Assembly: GCA_930367205.1 (NCBI GenBank)
Contig: OV884011.1
Span: 85,235,474 to 85,299,473, forward strand
Source: Acanthosoma haemorrhoidale
Taxonomy: Eukaryota > Arthropoda > Insecta > Hemiptera > Acanthosomatidae
Length of the DNA: 64,000 bases
Reading direction: 5' to 3'
Of this stretch, positions 10,004 to 21,265 are shown in pieces (the stretch's first letter is position 1; each line of letters begins with the position of its first letter). Both the position numbers and the translations under genes were made by a program. The notes beneath the pieces are model-generated. The model saw only the letters and a program-made list of their open reading frames with translations. It made no database searches and had not been told where the DNA came from.

Positions 10004-12699
10004 TTTACGGACATTATATAAGTGTTTTTTATCTTATTTACGCATGTGGTTCAACAATAATAAGTGAAACTTCTAGTCACAGTAATGTAGATTGCAAGGA
10101 ACTATTGGTAACCGTTATATGTTCGTTAGATTTTTTTTAAAACTCAAAGGACAAGAATTTTGGAATTTCGTGAGAATTACCCATTTATTTGATAGATATT
10201 ATTTTCCCTCAAAACTTTTTTGGAGAAAATGTTCATTTTCATCAACAGTTAACGTATTTAGTTATATTTCCAGCTCCTAAGTTCCTAAGGTCCTTAGGGT
10301 GTGGGTGTGGTCGTCACTCATTCAGCCTCATGAGGGAAAATGAGCTGCTAACTAAATCTAGACGTTGCGAACCAGGTTTAGAAAGCCGAAATAAGGGTCG
10401 AGGTATAATTGCTTTGAGTGAATTGTCTTAGCTGAGGGCGTCCAAATTTTACATTAAAGTTTAGCAGCTTATTAAGATAGTGGAAAAACAACAAAAAATA
10501 AAGATTAATCAAACATAATTTAATATATGCACTTAATGTATGCAAATGTTTTAACTATACATTCGACTGTTATGATTTAAATCAAATAAAACCTTCTGGA
10601 TTTTCTGTGAACAAACCATCATTGGTGGTAGTGCGTAATAGATTGAAAAGTTCAAAAAAAAAAAAATATGATAAAAGAATACAATTGTTATTGATATCTG
10701 TTAAATATTTTGTTTGACTGTCTCAGAAGCTAAATTACAGATAAAGCGCCAGCTAAAATGAATTGTGGAGCTAAGAGAATCTTACATTATCGATTGTGGG
10801 GAGGTGGCTTCAATTATAAACTTATTTCACCCCTGAGCCATTAAGACAATTCATTTTAAACTGCTTCCACTCAATGGACTCGCTTTCTTCGGACCGATCC
10901 GATAAAATACTCTTTTAAAACCCAATAAAAGATTCAAATGAAAATATTTAGTTATAGAGGATTTCTAAATGATGTTATTGTTTGTTTTGGTGAACCCTAA
11001 GAATTCTGTTCTAGAATAGTGATCGACTAAGTATTATAATTCGATAAATCAGGAATTTTAAAGGTGTGGTCAGCAGCACCTTGTAATTAAAAGGACACTG
11101 AAAAAAGTCAGCCTTTTGTTTTCACATTTTCTATATCAGAAGATATTCAAGATTTTCTGTTAGGATTTTTTCCCCATAGTTATGAACATATAGAAGATTT
11201 GGGAGCAAAAAAATTCAAATCGGACAATTTTATTCAGTTGCGGCCAATTCAATTGGTTCTCATTAATTTAATGTTTCATTAAATTTCATTGTTTGTTTTG
11301 AAAAAGCTGTACGTAAGTTGTAGACCAAGAAGGTTTAACAAATGAAATGAAGTTTTTTAACCAAAAACAGCGAGCGATGTTTTCATGTTGTCGCAATCAT
11401 TTTAAGTTATTTCTTCCCTTTTTGTTCATCAATTCATGATAGCAACTGCATGTTCAAAGTTGTTCTCGATTACACCCTGTTATGATCAATATCTATGATG
11501 TACAGTCGTAAGTACGCCAGCTATGCAGTTTATATTACTCAACGGTGACTATCTTCAGATCTGAGCGAGACAGGATGATCTATGGCTGAAGCTTGGCTTG
11601 TATAAGCACGACACCTGAACAATTGCCTTCAAAACTGCTATTAAATGTACTGAGCACACGTCAACTCGCAATTCTGACGATGCCGGTAGTTCGATGATGA
11701 ATCCATCATGCCATTAAAATAACACAATTTATGTCATTATTATGACAATAATAATTATGTATAACGACCACTATATATAATCTTTGTCATTGTTATTACT
11801 CGAATTGCTCTAACTAGCATGACAATTTTTCATTGTTTAAAACATTTTGTTTTTAGTGTCTACAACATTTTTAACAACGATTATGAACTAGTGTGTATTT
11901 TTTAAATATATATAAACGAAAAAACCTGTAAATATTATTGAAATGCCACCGAGTAATATTTGCTTGATATTTCCAGGCCTCTACACGAGTTTCTTGAAAA
12001 CCATTAAATGATTGTGTTAAATCAGTTATTTTTAATTAGAAATACTTCATTTTGTTTATTAATTCATATTGGTCATTAAAATCAGCCTTTTGTTCAAACA
12101 ACAAAATTAATTTTACATGAATAACAAAACATTACATACTTAATCAAAATAAATGGCGTTCAATATGAAGAATGAATGAACAATATTATCGTTGATGGTC
12201 CGGTTGTGGGCCCGAAGGATCAGATTCTTAAACTATACCATATATTTGACTAATAAATAACATCTCATTTAATTTTATGTACCATCTCGATCTCTGAAAG
12301 TCCCATTTTTAACCAAAAACAAGAAAAACTGTTCTCAAGACATTATTTTTGTGAAAATCTTTGCAATTTTTTTTTAGCTAATGTGTTTTATGTGATATTA
12401 AATGAAGCGCCAGGAAGAAAATATAGGAACTTTAAATCTTATATAGGAACTTAAGATAACTACCGAGGATTGAAAAGAAAAACAGAACCGACTTTTTTTA
12501 CGTTTTTTTCTGATTTTGTTTTCTAACCATCATATTTTATTAGGTATGTGCCTTAAGGCGTGTAGTTTCTTTTGTGTGCTAGCTCATACCTTGCTTGCCA
12601 CCCTTACCACTTGCTTACCACCCTCAATTTGAAATAAAACACTTTAAGATATAAAATTATGAATGATTATGATGAAAACTAGGAAGTCATGTCTACCGC
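10004..12699. other. AT-rich, no gene recognised
   Basis: Short open frames at 10092-10431 carry no motif. A small palindrome, CCTAAGG-T-CCTTAGG, lies near 10285. The remainder is A/T-rich with no RNA gene, ORF or terminal repeats that I can support. Confidence 0.5.
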
Positions 12700-13140
12700 G
12701 AATCTACCACCTTCAACTTTACGAAAAGCGTGCGCAGAAAGGCGAAATATCCCACCTTTTGGCGTACTGTGTTTGTAAGAGATCGGTGCCCGCCTCACAG
12801 AAGCTTGCACTACAGCCCTTGGCCTTTTAGGCTTACAGTTAACCTCTCAGGTATTTTCTTAGAGGATGGAACGGGACTCCCGTTCCCAACTTGACCACCC
12901 AAGTTGGCAAATTGCAATAGTTAAGTGGCTTTGTATTAATCTCCACCTACCGCCACCATTGCTAACATCCTCAACAACACTGCCTTAACGACTGCTGCAT
13001 AATGAGCCAGAGAGGCAATGTAGCTGTGTTGGACAGACACCTGCCGCAGGATCTACCAAAGGGAGGTTGATGAGATTGTGGTTTGTGAAGGATGGCTGGC
13101 TCCGTCGTTAGAGCGTAATCACATTAAAGTCACGATATTA
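12700..13140. repeat. GC-richer island, probable decayed repeat
   Basis: This segment is noticeably richer in C and G than its surroundings and has no open frame longer than about 30 codons. It contains local inverted words such as GGAACGGGA/TCCCGTTCC near 12868-12882 and CAAGTTGG repeated near 12888-12907. The look is of an old transposon or UTR fragment. I cannot assign a family or strand. Confidence 0.3.
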
Positions 13141-13510
13141 TCACCTACATTGTTAGTAGCGGTAGTTAGTAGGATAAATCGATACTCCCTTAAGCAATTG
13201 ATAACAAGCCAACAGCTTAAATCACCTTCTTATAAAAACATTTAAAAAATAAATTATTAAAATAAACATTTAAATTCCATCTGTCCCTACCGAATGCTTA
13301 TCGCCTAGCACTAAGAGAGTGATTTTAGTTTCAAACAGGTATAGGGCAATCATCATTTTTCTTTCTGCCTCATATTTTAAAGGTTTATTCGACAAAACCC
13401 CAGGCTACCTTGTATAGTTTTTGGTTAAGGTATACTTATATAATGTACTACGAGTAAAATAATTAATATGTCTCACTTTTAGTGACGTTTAAGCTTACAT
13501 AAATCATTGA

Positions 13511-13740
13511 TCAGGAGCTATGTCGGGGGAGGGGGAGCCTTACCTGAAGGTGTCCAGTTCTCGCACCCGTTGGCGCTAGTTCGGAGGACAACCTCACCAA
13601 TAATGAGAAAAAATTAAAACAATAAAATAATAAAAAAAGAAAAGAAAAGCCCAATGGGCTAAAAAATGGAACTAATAAAAATAAAAAAAAGGATAAGAGT
13701 AAGGAGCAGGGGGGTGATAAATGAACAACCTGGATCAACG
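13511..13740 (+). mobile_element. Possible retroposon tail
   Basis: A GC-rich block (GGGGGAGCCTTACCTGAAGG onward) passes into a long A-rich, interrupted tail of about 130 bases. A GC-rich body with an A-rich 3' end on the + strand is typical of LINE or SINE insertions. No target duplication was found and no coding part remains. A 75-codon frame on the other strand is a by-product of the A-rich tail. Confidence 0.3.
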
Positions 13741-13866
13741 TTTGAACTAAAAATTAATTCCTATAATTTCCAATTATATCATGACTCATGACATACAAAA
13801 TATAACAAACTAATTAAAAATAAAAAAAAACAATATAAAAAATGAGGACATTAAGATTCAGTGAAA

Positions 13867-14204
13867 TGTTATAGGGTAAAGCGCTTTACCGTGGTAAACG
13901 AAGATCTTCAGCGGCTGGCAGGCGGAGTCCGTTTAATCCCTTCAGTCCGTGATGATTTTGTTTTTTATTAAAGCACATGAAGAATCTTCAGTGATGATAT
14001 TTGTATGAACCTCATACAAATCGCAGCTGTTAGCAGTGGGCCAGGCCAATGTCGCAGCTAGACTGACCTTTATCTTATATAAACAGCGGGAGCGGTGAGT
14101 CAAGTCATGGATTAAGAGTCCCATGTTGTCTACACCGATGTCTGCCAATACTTCGCTATTGACGTAATTATTAGCGTGAATATTCAATTGAACGTTCTTT
14201 TACA
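13867..14204 (-). mobile_element. LTR-like relic with promoter-like core
   Basis: On the - strand the order is a TATATAAG box, then GATAAAGGTCAGTCTAGC, then AATAAA about 110 bases further on. The block GATAAAGGTCAGTCT is shared with the four LTRs of the ATAT-targeting family (GAGATAAAGGTCAGTCTTAG), and GGATTAAACGGA is also shared. TCAGTC fits the arthropod initiator TCA-K-T-Y. The block therefore looks like a related but distinct gypsy-like LTR. The limits chosen run from TGTT to TACA, but no convincing target duplication flanks them, so the ends are uncertain. A perfect 16-bp palindrome GGTAAAGCGCTTTACC lies near one end. Confidence 0.4.
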
Positions 14205-14690
14205 GGAATGTAGTAATTTCATAACTACTGACTAAATAAAAGAAGGTCTTCACAAATAATGTTATTAATAAAATATAAATAAAAATAAACTTTTTTGTAA
14301 TGTAAAATTGAGGTTCAAACATTGCAATAAATCATAAACAACAAACTTTCAATAATCAATAGATAAAAACAATTCTTCTAGGAACATCGATTGAATAAAC
14401 TATAAATATAAATGAAAGTAAAACAATTAAATATGCACACTTATTTATAATTTGATTTACAAAATAAATACAGAAATAAATTTAATCACTTTTCATAAAA
14501 ATAACGCTAGAGAAAGTTAATTATTTATTTTACAAAAAAAAAAAACTAGTTGTGCCTTTCTTTTTATTGCTGTTAGGTAATTTTAAAATAAAAGGTTGGA
14601 TAAAAAAGGGAAACCGAACAAATAATTAAGTCGGACAAAATTGGTAGTAAGCCGCAACAAGCTATTTACATTTTTTTTGGTAGTATTAAG
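14205..14690. other. Very AT-rich spacer
   Basis: Nearly all A and T with poly-A runs, and no open frame or structure worth naming. Confidence 0.5.
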
Positions 14691-14696
14691 ATTTTA

Positions 14697-15300
14697 ATTT
14701 TTTTTTTCATCCCTACCTTTAACAACCTTATTTAGGGAACGACGAGAGAGCACAACACGCTTCCCTCGTATCCTTCAATACCTTTTTCCACGCAATCCTA
14801 GGATAGTGAACAGGTCACTATTGTGGACATGCCCACTTGAATCCACGCAGAAGCCACCATCTCCTAATAGGATCTATAAGTTTCAATAACCAGGTGATTT
14901 AATAGGTGCATTTAGCCATGTTTGATGGGAAATACTTGCGAATGGTATTCTCCCTAGGGTCCTGGTCTTATCTTTTAGTCACATCCACACCACAACTCCG
15001 ATTCCAATATATTCGATGTAGGGGTCAAGGCTCAATGGTTTTCCAAAGCTGTGCCTTACCTCAACCTAGTGTTGCCCTCGTCCTCTCTATGCATAGTATG
15101 ATAATTTTTGTAATTGTACACCAGTTCTCAACCAGGGCATCAAACCGTCAAGCTTTCTTTAGCAGCTTCTGCACCGATGGTCACTACCAGATTATTAACG
15201 TACGCTCATGCCGCTATCAGTGTAGTTAGTATATGATCTCCTACTCAGTAGATTAGGATTAAGAAATATTACACCACCCTAATTGGCATCATCATTAGCA
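14697..15300 (-). pseudogene. Decayed LINE reverse-transcriptase fragment (R1-like)
   Basis: Translating the - strand gives AYVNNLVVTIGAEAAKESLT, which fits the YADD catalytic block of non-LTR reverse transcriptases as in R1-type elements (AYADDL...). The two catalytic Asp positions are changed to Asn. Downstream, LTPTSNILE resembles the IKYLG block but is interrupted by stops. The fragment ends at an A run on the - strand (poly-T at 14697-14710 on +), consistent with a 3' tail. It is heavily degraded. The open frame on the + strand (14906-15229) is a shadow. Confidence 0.4.
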
Positions 15301-15469
15301 CACGAGAATGGTTCAAAGCTATTGAAAGAGCTAGTGCGTCCAAACAAATATAATATTTTGTGGACAAAAATTGTCATTGATGAGCAATTTGATGTAGTAT
15401 TACCGATTTAAATAATTTTTGTTTTGGTAATATTTCAAATATTTACAATTGTTCTAAAGCTTTAGCCGA

Positions 15470-16135
15470 GACTGTCGGGCTCAGTTTATACCTGAGTATC
15501 CCCAAAGTGGGGAGGAGACGCCCGCCGTGGGCTAGGATCACTACAACCTCTTAGCTCCCGTCCGGCGAGGGCCCAGAAAGAGATAGAGCGGGTGGACCTA
15601 TGGTCTTTCACCCTGGCTGCCGACCTAGTCGGCGGGCAACCTAATTCGCTTTGATCTGACTCCATAAGATCTTTAGAAGGTGTGTGTGCCCCGACAAAGC
15701 ACTATGTTCAGGTGAAGAGGTACAGGGTAGGTTTATAAGTAGTTTATGTATTCTTGGAATGACCACGAATTCACACTCGGTAGCTAAGGGTAGGCGAAAA
15801 CCGTCCGGATCCCAAAGGCGAGTGTGAACCGAGGAGAGGCAGACTGGATAGCCGCGGGAGTACTGCTAGGTATATTTGCAAGGCCACAGCAACCGTCGTC
15901 CGCTAGGGAGAGGTATCTCCCAAGGAGGTGCTAGTTTTAGCGAGACGGAGGCAGAGATTCCCGCTAGGAAGGTATGGGGTCTGACAACGATGGACTGAAA
16001 CATAGCGAGGTTAGGAGAGAGATGCAGAGGTAGTTGAATGAGAAATCCATGGTTTTGAGTAGAGCAGCAAGCGCCAGTGCAGAGAGAGAGGAGAGAGTAG
16101 TGTTCCAAGTGACGGTCCGATTCGTTATGCCCCCT
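15470..16135. repeat. GC-rich island of unknown origin
   Basis: This is one of the most GC-rich stretches in the window, with words such as GGAGGAGACGCCCGCCGTGG and TCCCGTCCGGCGAGGGCCC. No long open frame exists on the + strand, and the 80-codon - strand frame (15866-16108) has no recognised motif. The abrupt composition change and its position next to the LINE-A2 tail suggest an inserted retroelement 5' UTR or SINE-like body. Family not assigned. Confidence 0.3.
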
Positions 16136-17244
16136 GTTTTTTTTTTGTTTTTTTTTTCAAAACCTCAAAAAAAAAATACTATGAACAAACAATTTTTATA
16201 GAGTTACAAGTTGCTCCTCGTACTGCGATGCACTGATGCATTCGAAGGAAGGCATAATATAAATACATTCAATATGTAGTATAAAAAGTCATAACCATAT
16301 CCACAACACTAGGTGATGAGGCTCACCTTCAGCTTGTTACCGGCACTAAACACTAAAAACAAACAAAACAAACTAAAACCTATACCTAGAACCTAAGACT
16401 AAAGTGTTCCAGCCGTGACAGCGTCCTGCCATCGATGGGGGAACGGAGTGGGGGTTATCGTGTTAAACAGTGGGTTTGTCAAGTATTGCAGGGAGTCGAA
16501 AAATTTGATATGTCTACGTTGGATGAATTCATCCACCGTTGGCAGCTCAAAGATCTCGTGAAGCTCACTGTTGCTCCGCTGCTCTAATGAAGTATTTCTG
16601 ACCACTTTCATCAGTATACCGTTTTGAAATTGTTGGAGTCGCCGAGCTGTCATATACGTCAGATGACGAAAAAGCGGTGCATCATACAGCAGTGTAGGCC
16701 TGAGTATACTCTTGTAGATCAGTAGCTTCAGACGCAGTGATAGATTGGGGGAGATTAATAAATGCGTAAGCCGGTAAGACTTTGTGCGTGTTTGCTTTAA
16801 CTTCTTCGTAAAGTGGTTACTAAAATGGAGGTGTCCATTTTAATTCCCAGATATACTAGGTTGTTGGCTGGTGAATTTTCCTCCGTTCCTACTATGTAAC
16901 TAGTAGGTAGTGGGCTTTTTCCCTTTTGAAAAGAGAAAATTACGCAGTCAGTCTTACCCACGTTTACAGGGATATTGAGTCTGCCCAATCTCTCGCTGAT
17001 CTGGTTACAAGCTACCTCGTTTTAGCCTGTTTTAGAGCTACCTCGGCGCTCATGCTGCTGCTGTACACCGCTATGTCATCTGCAAAGGCAGTAACTGTGG
17101 TGTTTTTATATCGGGCTCCGACAATTTCAGACGTGTATACGTTGAATAGTACAGGGGATAAGACGGCTCCTTGGGGTACTCCACACGTCAGTGGGACAGC
17201 TTCGGAGAAGCTATCACCCACCCGCACCCACATCGATCTGTTTT
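16136..17244 (-). mobile_element. LINE-A copy 2: 5'-truncated Jockey-type retrotransposon
   Basis: The - strand encodes, in pieces, the last part of a reverse transcriptase that matches the LINE-A copy at 41.3-45.4 kb. The pieces are GVPQGAVLSPVLFNVYTSEI with AFADDIAVYSSSMS (17012-17233), a VNVGKTDCVIFSFQKGK block (16797-16988) and the C-terminal segment FQNGILMKVVRNTS through PHRWQDAV (16399-16653). The YADD-equivalent FADD is intact, but frameshifts separate the segments. The 5' break is near 17244, where similarity to the longer copy stops. The 3' end shows A runs on the - strand (16137-16158). The 3' UTR differs from the first copy, so this may be a sister subfamily. Confidence 0.8.
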
Positions 17245-18620
17245 AGATACAAGGTCTGATATGAGAAGAGGGTGACTTATAATTATTTGTGATTAGTTAC
17301 TATTTACCAAACGAAACCAAGTATTTTTGATTACAAAGTAGTTTTTTACGTGTGTTGCTTTATACGAATACGTAAGAAAAACCCAACTACCAAATATAAA
17401 CTCACCAAACAAAAAAATTAGATATTTTTTTCTTCGCCTTCTAAGTCCTATAATTCGTTTATGAGTTTATTGGTATAAAAATACAATTTATTCGAAACTT
17501 GATAGAGTAAAAAAATATTAAATTAATATTTTTACAAAGTAGACAAGATGCGTAGGTCCCTAATTGATACTCAAATTTACTAGTTAATTTGTTCCAGTGG
17601 TTGATTGTTTTACTACTGTTTATGCTTCGATAACCTAACACAAATTGACAATGTTTAGTAAATAGTATTTGATGATACGGATATATTGATAAAAATAAAG
17701 AAATATTTTATATTTTCAAGCAATAGTAGCCCAAATAAAATATAAAATTTATAACTTTCCAACCCATAACAGTCAAAGATAGAAATCAGGCTGATTTGCC
17801 TTAAAATAAAATAAATTTAAATTTAAAAGAAAAAATATTTAAACACAATGATATATACAATATACCATAGTAAAACATATAATCGACATAGAGGTGCATG
17901 TGATACAGTAAAACAAATGCAATATATCTCGTGTAGACGTCACTATGGCAATAAACCTATCCTGAAGGAGAAACCATTCTTGTTACAATTGTTGGCTATA
18001 GTATAAAGGCGCAAAGGACAACTTTTTGGAATCGTTGTTGGATTCAACTAGGATATACGGCGCAACCATTGATATTGGGTGGGTGTTTTGCGCCGCATGG
18101 TAAATATCGAACTTCAATTTTTTTTTCCAATAACATAGTTTAACTGCAAACGAGTCATTTCTGGCCGCGTAATATTTTTAACTACACCTTGAATACGATG
18201 CAACCATAGAATAAGCATGGTAGAACAATTTAACAAATTACCTGATAAAACAACCATTATATATTTGGCCTAATTATCGCCAAGCCTTAACAAACTTAGA
18301 GTTGTTTCATATGTTTGTCTACAATAGAGGTTTTAAAAATTATCCAAACTGGTTTAAGTTGAACAAAATACAATACCGGGAAACGTAAAAACATTTAAAT
18401 GCAAAAAAGTCTTTTTTACTAAGCTTATTCAATTTTATATATTTAAAAAATTAAAAGTCAATTCATCGTGGATGTAACATGTAGTCGGAAAACGTTTGAC
18501 GATTACATCACTGGATTTTAGATCTATTATTAGTTTTCCAAGGAAGCGGTTACTCATTTACTATGGTAAAGGAGTACATGAATTACTAGCCTGGATTGTT
18601 ACTATACTACACAGTATGTA
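17245..18620. other. AT-rich, no gene recognised
   Basis: No motif-bearing frame. The 60-codon - strand frame at 17459-17641 is AT-driven. The sequence around 17930-18110 is slightly less AT-rich but contains stops in all frames. Confidence 0.5.
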
Positions 18621-18625
18621 CTAAC

Positions 18626-18819
18626 CCTTCACATGCGACATAAATGGCACATTAAGAGAAAGCAGTTTTGTAGAACTATGAACGGTGAATGTTGCATGGA
18701 TGTACGTGGGGGCAAGGTCATTCGTTTGCGTGCTCACATTTGCATTATTGACAACGGATTTGAGCGAATTGTACGGCATGTTCGGCATCTGTAGAACAGG
18801 CAGGCTAATATTGACATAT
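18626..18819 (-). CDS. Candidate internal coding exon, product unknown
   Basis: On the - strand a strong acceptor (TTTACATTTTTTTCAG, ending at 18820) precedes an open segment of 64 codons with mixed, non-AT-biased codon use, including VLQMPNMPYNSLKSVVNN and NVSTQTNDLAPTYIHATF. The frame meets TAG at 18621-18623, but a plausible donor G|GTTAGT lies at 18625 just before it. It could thus be a 194-nt internal exon or a last exon. I do not recognise the protein. Base composition clearly differs from the AT-rich flanks. The call rests on splice signals and composition only, so it could also be an eroded transposon fragment. Confidence 0.35.
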
Positions 18820-20389
18820 CTGAAAAAAATGTAAAGCTTTGAATCAACCAAATTGCTTCTCATGACTTTCCAAAATTGCCGCCGTCGAAAAAGGTTATAC
18901 ATTTCATAAAACAATGACTTAAAAAAGATCTTAAACAATGTATTACAACTTAAAGCAAATATTATAATATATAATACAAAATAAAATAAAAATTTTGAAA
19001 CTAGATAAAATTAACAAAAATTCAAATCTTAATTATCAATATCATTATAATGTATTAGTTAAGGGGGAAAACTTTAATATTCATCGAGGTTTTCTGAGTT
19101 GGATCATCACTTATTTTTCACCAATCCATGAATTTAAAAATGTTTTACGTAATAAATTGACTTTCGGCATTTTCAGACCCAAAACTAGCTCTTTAGTTCA
19201 ATACCAAATATCAAACACTTGTACACAATAGATGAAAACTAACTTACCGGCGTTTTAGAGACGATGAAGGATAAGCGTCCTTAGTTGAATTATTCGTTCT
19301 TTAAATCAAAGTAATTGTTGATAACTGTATTATTCTAGATACATAAACTAAATACACTAGTAAGGGCCTAGATTCCGCAGACTGTACTGTAAAGTGTTTA
19401 CTTTTGCAAACATATATTTTTTGTCGCATAGTGTACGATAAAAAAAATAATATACAAATTCAACCAGAACATATTTTCAATAATTTATGTTCTTAACATT
19501 TGTTTATGTGTCGTAGGAGTTTTACCCTTTCTCATGACCTTTCTACATCTTGACAAATAAGAAGTGTATATTATTTATTTTCAAAAAATCTTGCATATCT
19601 GTTGTTGTTTTTTTAACAATATATTAACACATATATTGAATGGTATCAGTTCCTTTAAATTATTGAATCGTTAGGTTCTTCATGTCGAATTTTCTAGAGG
19701 TAATCCATCAACACCTTAAACGAACCTTGCAAACGACACCAATGAAAATAGAAAAGTTAATATTTGTTTCCTGCTGTAAAATAAATTAAATTAGTGGAAT
19801 TATTTGTTGTATTTGTTTTAATCGTGTCAAGTTAAATTGGATTTTGGTTGATTAATTGACACTAACTATTTGAAGAATTTATAGAAGTATTTACCAAATA
19901 CTTACCATAATTATTTTGCATATTGCGCTTCAATCCCTTTTGTGTTCCTATTAATGGTAGAAAGACTAGACAAGACCCTAGTCCAGTCAGATTACCCCTA
20001 GCTAAGGAACAAATCAGCTAAATGACATTTGGCTGGTGTCTCTTTTTCGTAATACCCTCCCTTGAATCCTTTTATATGTATGTCATGGGAACTCTCTAGC
20101 CCAAAGTATTGTCGTGCAAAAGCACTTCAAGAAGAAAGTACAAGATGATATCTTGGGTTCGTGGAACGCTTGGCCACTCCTGACCTCTGGCTCACTACAC
20201 AACTGGTGAAGTCACAATGGTCTTAGAATTTTTTTTCTCTTTTAGTTTTATTTTTTTTTAGATTTTAGTAGTAATAATATCTAATAAATAATATAAAATA
20301 TTTTCTAGTTAAATTTTTATATAGCTATTTTTATAATAAAATTTTTTTTTTTATTACGTTTTACGATTTTTAAGTTTCTACATCTTCCC
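18820..20389. other. AT-rich, no gene recognised
   Basis: No coding signal seen. A less AT-rich patch at about 20030-20230 has stops in all frames and may be a decayed repeat. The end of the block is marked by poly-T runs that belong to the next feature. Confidence 0.45.
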
Positions 20390-20660
20390 TTTTTTTTTTA
20401 ATTTCAAAACCCCGTTATTCAACAAGATTTTTACAATGCATCTTCCCTTTTTTCCTCTTCGAAGCAGCAACCCATTAATGATTCTTTGTCTCTCCGAGAA
20501 TCTTCCGTAGTTATTGTGATCTGAGCCACTTCCTTCCAGTTGCTTATGCCTAGTGATGCCCGAGTATCTGTACCCACACCACCTCCCTATCTCAGTTGTG
20601 GGCTCCCAACTCTTCTTGAGTTAAAAAAGAGGGCCGAAGAGGTTTTATTTGCTATAGCAA
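20390..20660 (-). mobile_element. Retroposon 3' tail
   Basis: On the - strand a GC-richer body (including GGGAGCCCACAACTGAGATA) runs into an A tail, seen as poly-T at about 20390-20400 on +. This fits the 3' UTR of a 5'-truncated LINE. No coding part remains and no target duplication was detected. Confidence 0.35.
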
Positions 20661-20869
20661 TGTATACATGAGTTTTCTATTCTGTCCAAATGTCCAGTCC
20701 ACCGAAGCCTGCTAATTGTAAACTTCACCACAAACAAAAACGCATCCACATTTTTCTTATGTGCTTGCCACTCGACGTTATACCTTCTTCGCCTTCCTCT
20801 GTATTAAACAGGGCCGTATATATTCCTTTAAAAGACTAACAGTCTTTACTCATCGGCCCTCGAGATAAG

Positions 20870-21265
20870 GTTTCTGAATTCAAGAATTCAGGTGATCTGA
20901 AATAGTAGACTAGAGTTGTTCTAAAACTTCAATTAGATATAATATGTATTTGGTCGTGAAAATTTCTACAAAGTCGCCCTTTCTTGGACTACTACGGTCA
21001 GTGTTACGGGTCCATTCATAAACAAGGGGCTTGAAAACCCATTGAGAATTTGTGACTCGGAGAAGTAAGAAAGTTGTATTCAGCACTCGCCCACTAGATG
21101 AGGAAAGGGGCATCCCACACAGTTCTACCCACTCTTGGGCCCACATCCAGAACTGAAGGCAACCCAGGTGATGTGTGGCAAACTGATCTTCCTACGGTCT
21201 CTCTGCCTTCAATACCGCTTGTGCCCAAATGGCAAAAAGAAAAAACTAAAATAAAAAAAAATACC
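20870..21265 (+). mobile_element. Possible retroposon with A-rich tail
   Basis: A mixed-composition body ends in AAAAAACTAAAATAAAAAAAAA on the + strand near 21240-21262. Two overlapping open frames, 78 codons on - and 73 on +, lie in the body but show no known motif. Insertion of a truncated retroposon is the simplest reading. An unrecognised coding exon on the - strand cannot be ruled out. Confidence 0.25.
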
